Of a stretch of DNA of 64,000 nucleotides, positions 63,266 through 64,000 are shown one piece after another. The first letter of the stretch is position 1. Every line of letters begins with the position of its first letter. Source of the stretch: Carboxylicivirga fragile (GTDB taxonomy: Bacteria; Bacteroidota; Bacteroidia; Bacteroidales; Marinilabiliaceae); NCBI GenBank assembly GCA_025499625.1, contig JAFMVD010000003.1, forward strand, positions 62,001-126,000, in the 5' to 3' direction. The notes beneath the pieces were generated by a model. That model ran no database searches and was not told where the DNA came from. It worked only from the letters and a program-made list of their open reading frames with translations. A program made the position numbers and the translations under genes.

Positions 63266-63375
63266 GACTACAATTTTAATAATTTCAAATTAAACTTGCT
63301 GTCCAATATTTTGGGAGAACTATAGTTTTTTGACTAACAAAGGATTTAGACTGATTAAATTAAATCCTTAGCAAC

Positions 63376-63383
63376 TATATTTG
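63376..63383 (+). promoter_or_regulatory. Candidate -7 element upstream of the export gene
   Basis: TATATTTG at 63376-63383 matches TAnnTTTG and lies 55 bp to the right of the IS end. No -33 TTTG at the expected distance was found, so it may have been separated from upstream elements by the IS or may be chance. Confidence 0.35.
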
Positions 63384-63465
63384 TTCAAACTTTGTTGAGG
63401 CCACTTCATTTGATTGGTTTATTTCGAAGTCGTATAAAAAATATATGAAAGAAAATTACAATATA

Positions 63466-64000
63466 ATGAAACAGTTAATATTATTTTTTGTCATTCTAAC
63501 ATCTTTAAGTTCATGTGTCTCGTTAAAGAAATCTATTTACCTTCAAGGTGATTTGGCTAAAGATTTAGAAGAGATAGAAAATACTTATAATCCTGAAAAG
63601 TCTTCTTATTTAATTAAGCCAAATGATAATTTATTTATTAGAGTTACCAGTCTTGATTCGAGAACTTCAGCATTCTTAAACAATGATATGGGTAATAGTA
63701 GCTCAAATATTGATAACGCTATGGCTGCAAGTCTTGTTGGTTATCGTGTTGATTTAGATGGTTCAATCAATTATCCTTTTGTAGGTAAAATTTATGTTGC
63801 AAATTTAACTTTAGATCAAATTCGCGATAAAATTCAACTAGCGGTAAGTAAGTTTATTGAAGAAAGTAGCGTAAATGTAAAGTTATTAAATGATAATATT
63901 ACAATTATTGGAGAGGTTGTAAATCCTGGGCGATTTCTACTGTATGCTGAAGAAGTTAATATTTTAGAAGCTATAAGTATGGCAGGTGATATGACTGATT
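63466..64000 (+). CDS. wza: Polysaccharide export lipoprotein (Wza-like), 5' part
   Basis: 178 residues visible before the window ends. Seen: lipoprotein signal ending LTSLSSC (Cys17), SSYLIKPNDNLFIRVTSLD (start of the Poly_export domain), VDLDGSINYPFVGKIYV, and ITIIGEVVNPGRFLLYAEEV with VNILEAISMAGDMT (SLBB-like part). These are the landmarks of Wza/KpsD-type outer-membrane export proteins. ATG 63466 gives the best signal peptide; an in-frame ATG at 63445 adds seven residues. Forms the channel that exports the polymer; a Wzc-like partner probably follows to the right of the window. It sits directly downstream of an insertion sequence. Confidence 0.9.
   Translation, partial: MKQLILFFVILTSLSSCVSLKKSIYLQGDLAKDLEEIENTYNPEKSSYLIKPNDNLFIRVTSLDSRTSAFLNNDMGNSSSNIDNAMAASLVGYRVDLDGSINYPFVGKIYVANLTLDQIRDKIQLAVSKFIEESSVNVKLLNDNITIIGEVVNPGRFLLYAEEVNILEAISMAGDMTD

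Larger units (their letters stand above)
61974..63320 (-). mobile_element. IS3-family insertion sequence
   Basis: About 1.35 kb, normal for IS3. Terminal inverted repeats are TTCCCCCATATGATTGGACA (61975-61994) and, read inward from the right, TTCTCCCAAAATATTGGACA (63319-63300), matching at 16 of 20 positions. Flanking TATA at 61970-61973 and 63321-63324 could be a 4-bp target duplication, although AT-rich. It carries orfA and orfB joined by a -1 frameshift signal. Both genes look intact, so the copy may be active or recently inserted between the dehydratase and wza-like genes. Confidence 0.85.

Noticed and set aside
1-64000. CRISPR arrays, tRNA and rRNA genes, phage or conjugation genes
   Set aside because: I looked for regularly spaced direct repeats of 25-40 bp, cloverleaf sequences and phage-type proteins and saw none. 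The only regular repeats are the short heptamer tracts, which lack spacers.

Overview
The window is a 64 kb piece of a Bacteroidota chromosome, most likely a marine, Marinilabiliales-type Bacteroidia. The reasons are AT-rich DNA, several secreted proteins ending in type IX secretion (T9SS) C-terminal sorting domains, and promoter-like TAnnTTTG elements. Almost everything visible belongs to synthesis, modification and export of surface polysaccharide. No tRNA, rRNA or CRISPR array was seen.

Layout. (1) 1-6524, plus strand: the end of a Wzy-type polymerase, two GT2 glycosyltransferases, a polysaccharide deacetylase, a Wzx flippase and a GT4. This looks like the tail of a first polysaccharide unit. 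(2) 6525-9391: two separately terminated surface-protein genes, a lipoprotein and a T9SS cargo, followed by a leader region rich in inverted repeats. (3) 9392-35742, plus strand: a second and larger unit. It holds wecB/wecC (UDP-ManNAcA), an FdtA/FdtB-type 3-amino-3,6-dideoxyhexose module with a sugar N-formyltransferase, a second Wzx, a second polymerase (EpsG-like), many glycosyltransferases, a TupA-like ATP-grasp, a CapK/PaaK-like ligase, two divergent deacetylase-like paralogs and a PglC-like initiating phosphoglycosyl transferase. (4) 35789-52431, plus strand: a modification block. It contains an ATP-grasp, two tandem adenylation-ligase/carrier-protein/GNAT sets, two near-identical MBOAT genes each followed by an SGNH-type membrane protein, a PglE-like aminotransferase, another deacetylase, a LbH acetyltransferase and a third, AlgI-like MBOAT with its SGNH partner. 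(5) 52485-58720: four secreted proteins (SGNH-like, beta-helix/PKD and repeat proteins; three carry T9SS tails and one is a lipoprotein), one on the plus strand and three on the minus strand. (6) 59583-64000: a WbpM/PglF-type membrane dehydratase on the minus strand, an intact-looking IS3-family element, and the start of a Wza-type export lipoprotein running off the window.

How the parts fit. The 4,6-dehydratase (59583), the DegT aminotransferase (47161) and the PglC-like transferase (35149) could make and load a bacillosamine-type first sugar onto undecaprenyl phosphate. WecB/C and the Fdt module supply further sugars, and the GTs, Wzx, Wzy and Wza assemble and export the polymer. The most striking part is the duplicated DltA/DltC/DltB/DltD-like set with added GNAT enzymes. 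I infer that it attaches amino-acid-derived, possibly N-acylated, groups to the polymer or to an amino sugar. Other points worth attention are 7-bp repeat arrays flanking a frameshifted four-helix-bundle gene between wecB and wecC, and two paralogous CE4-like enzymes of unusual motif composition.
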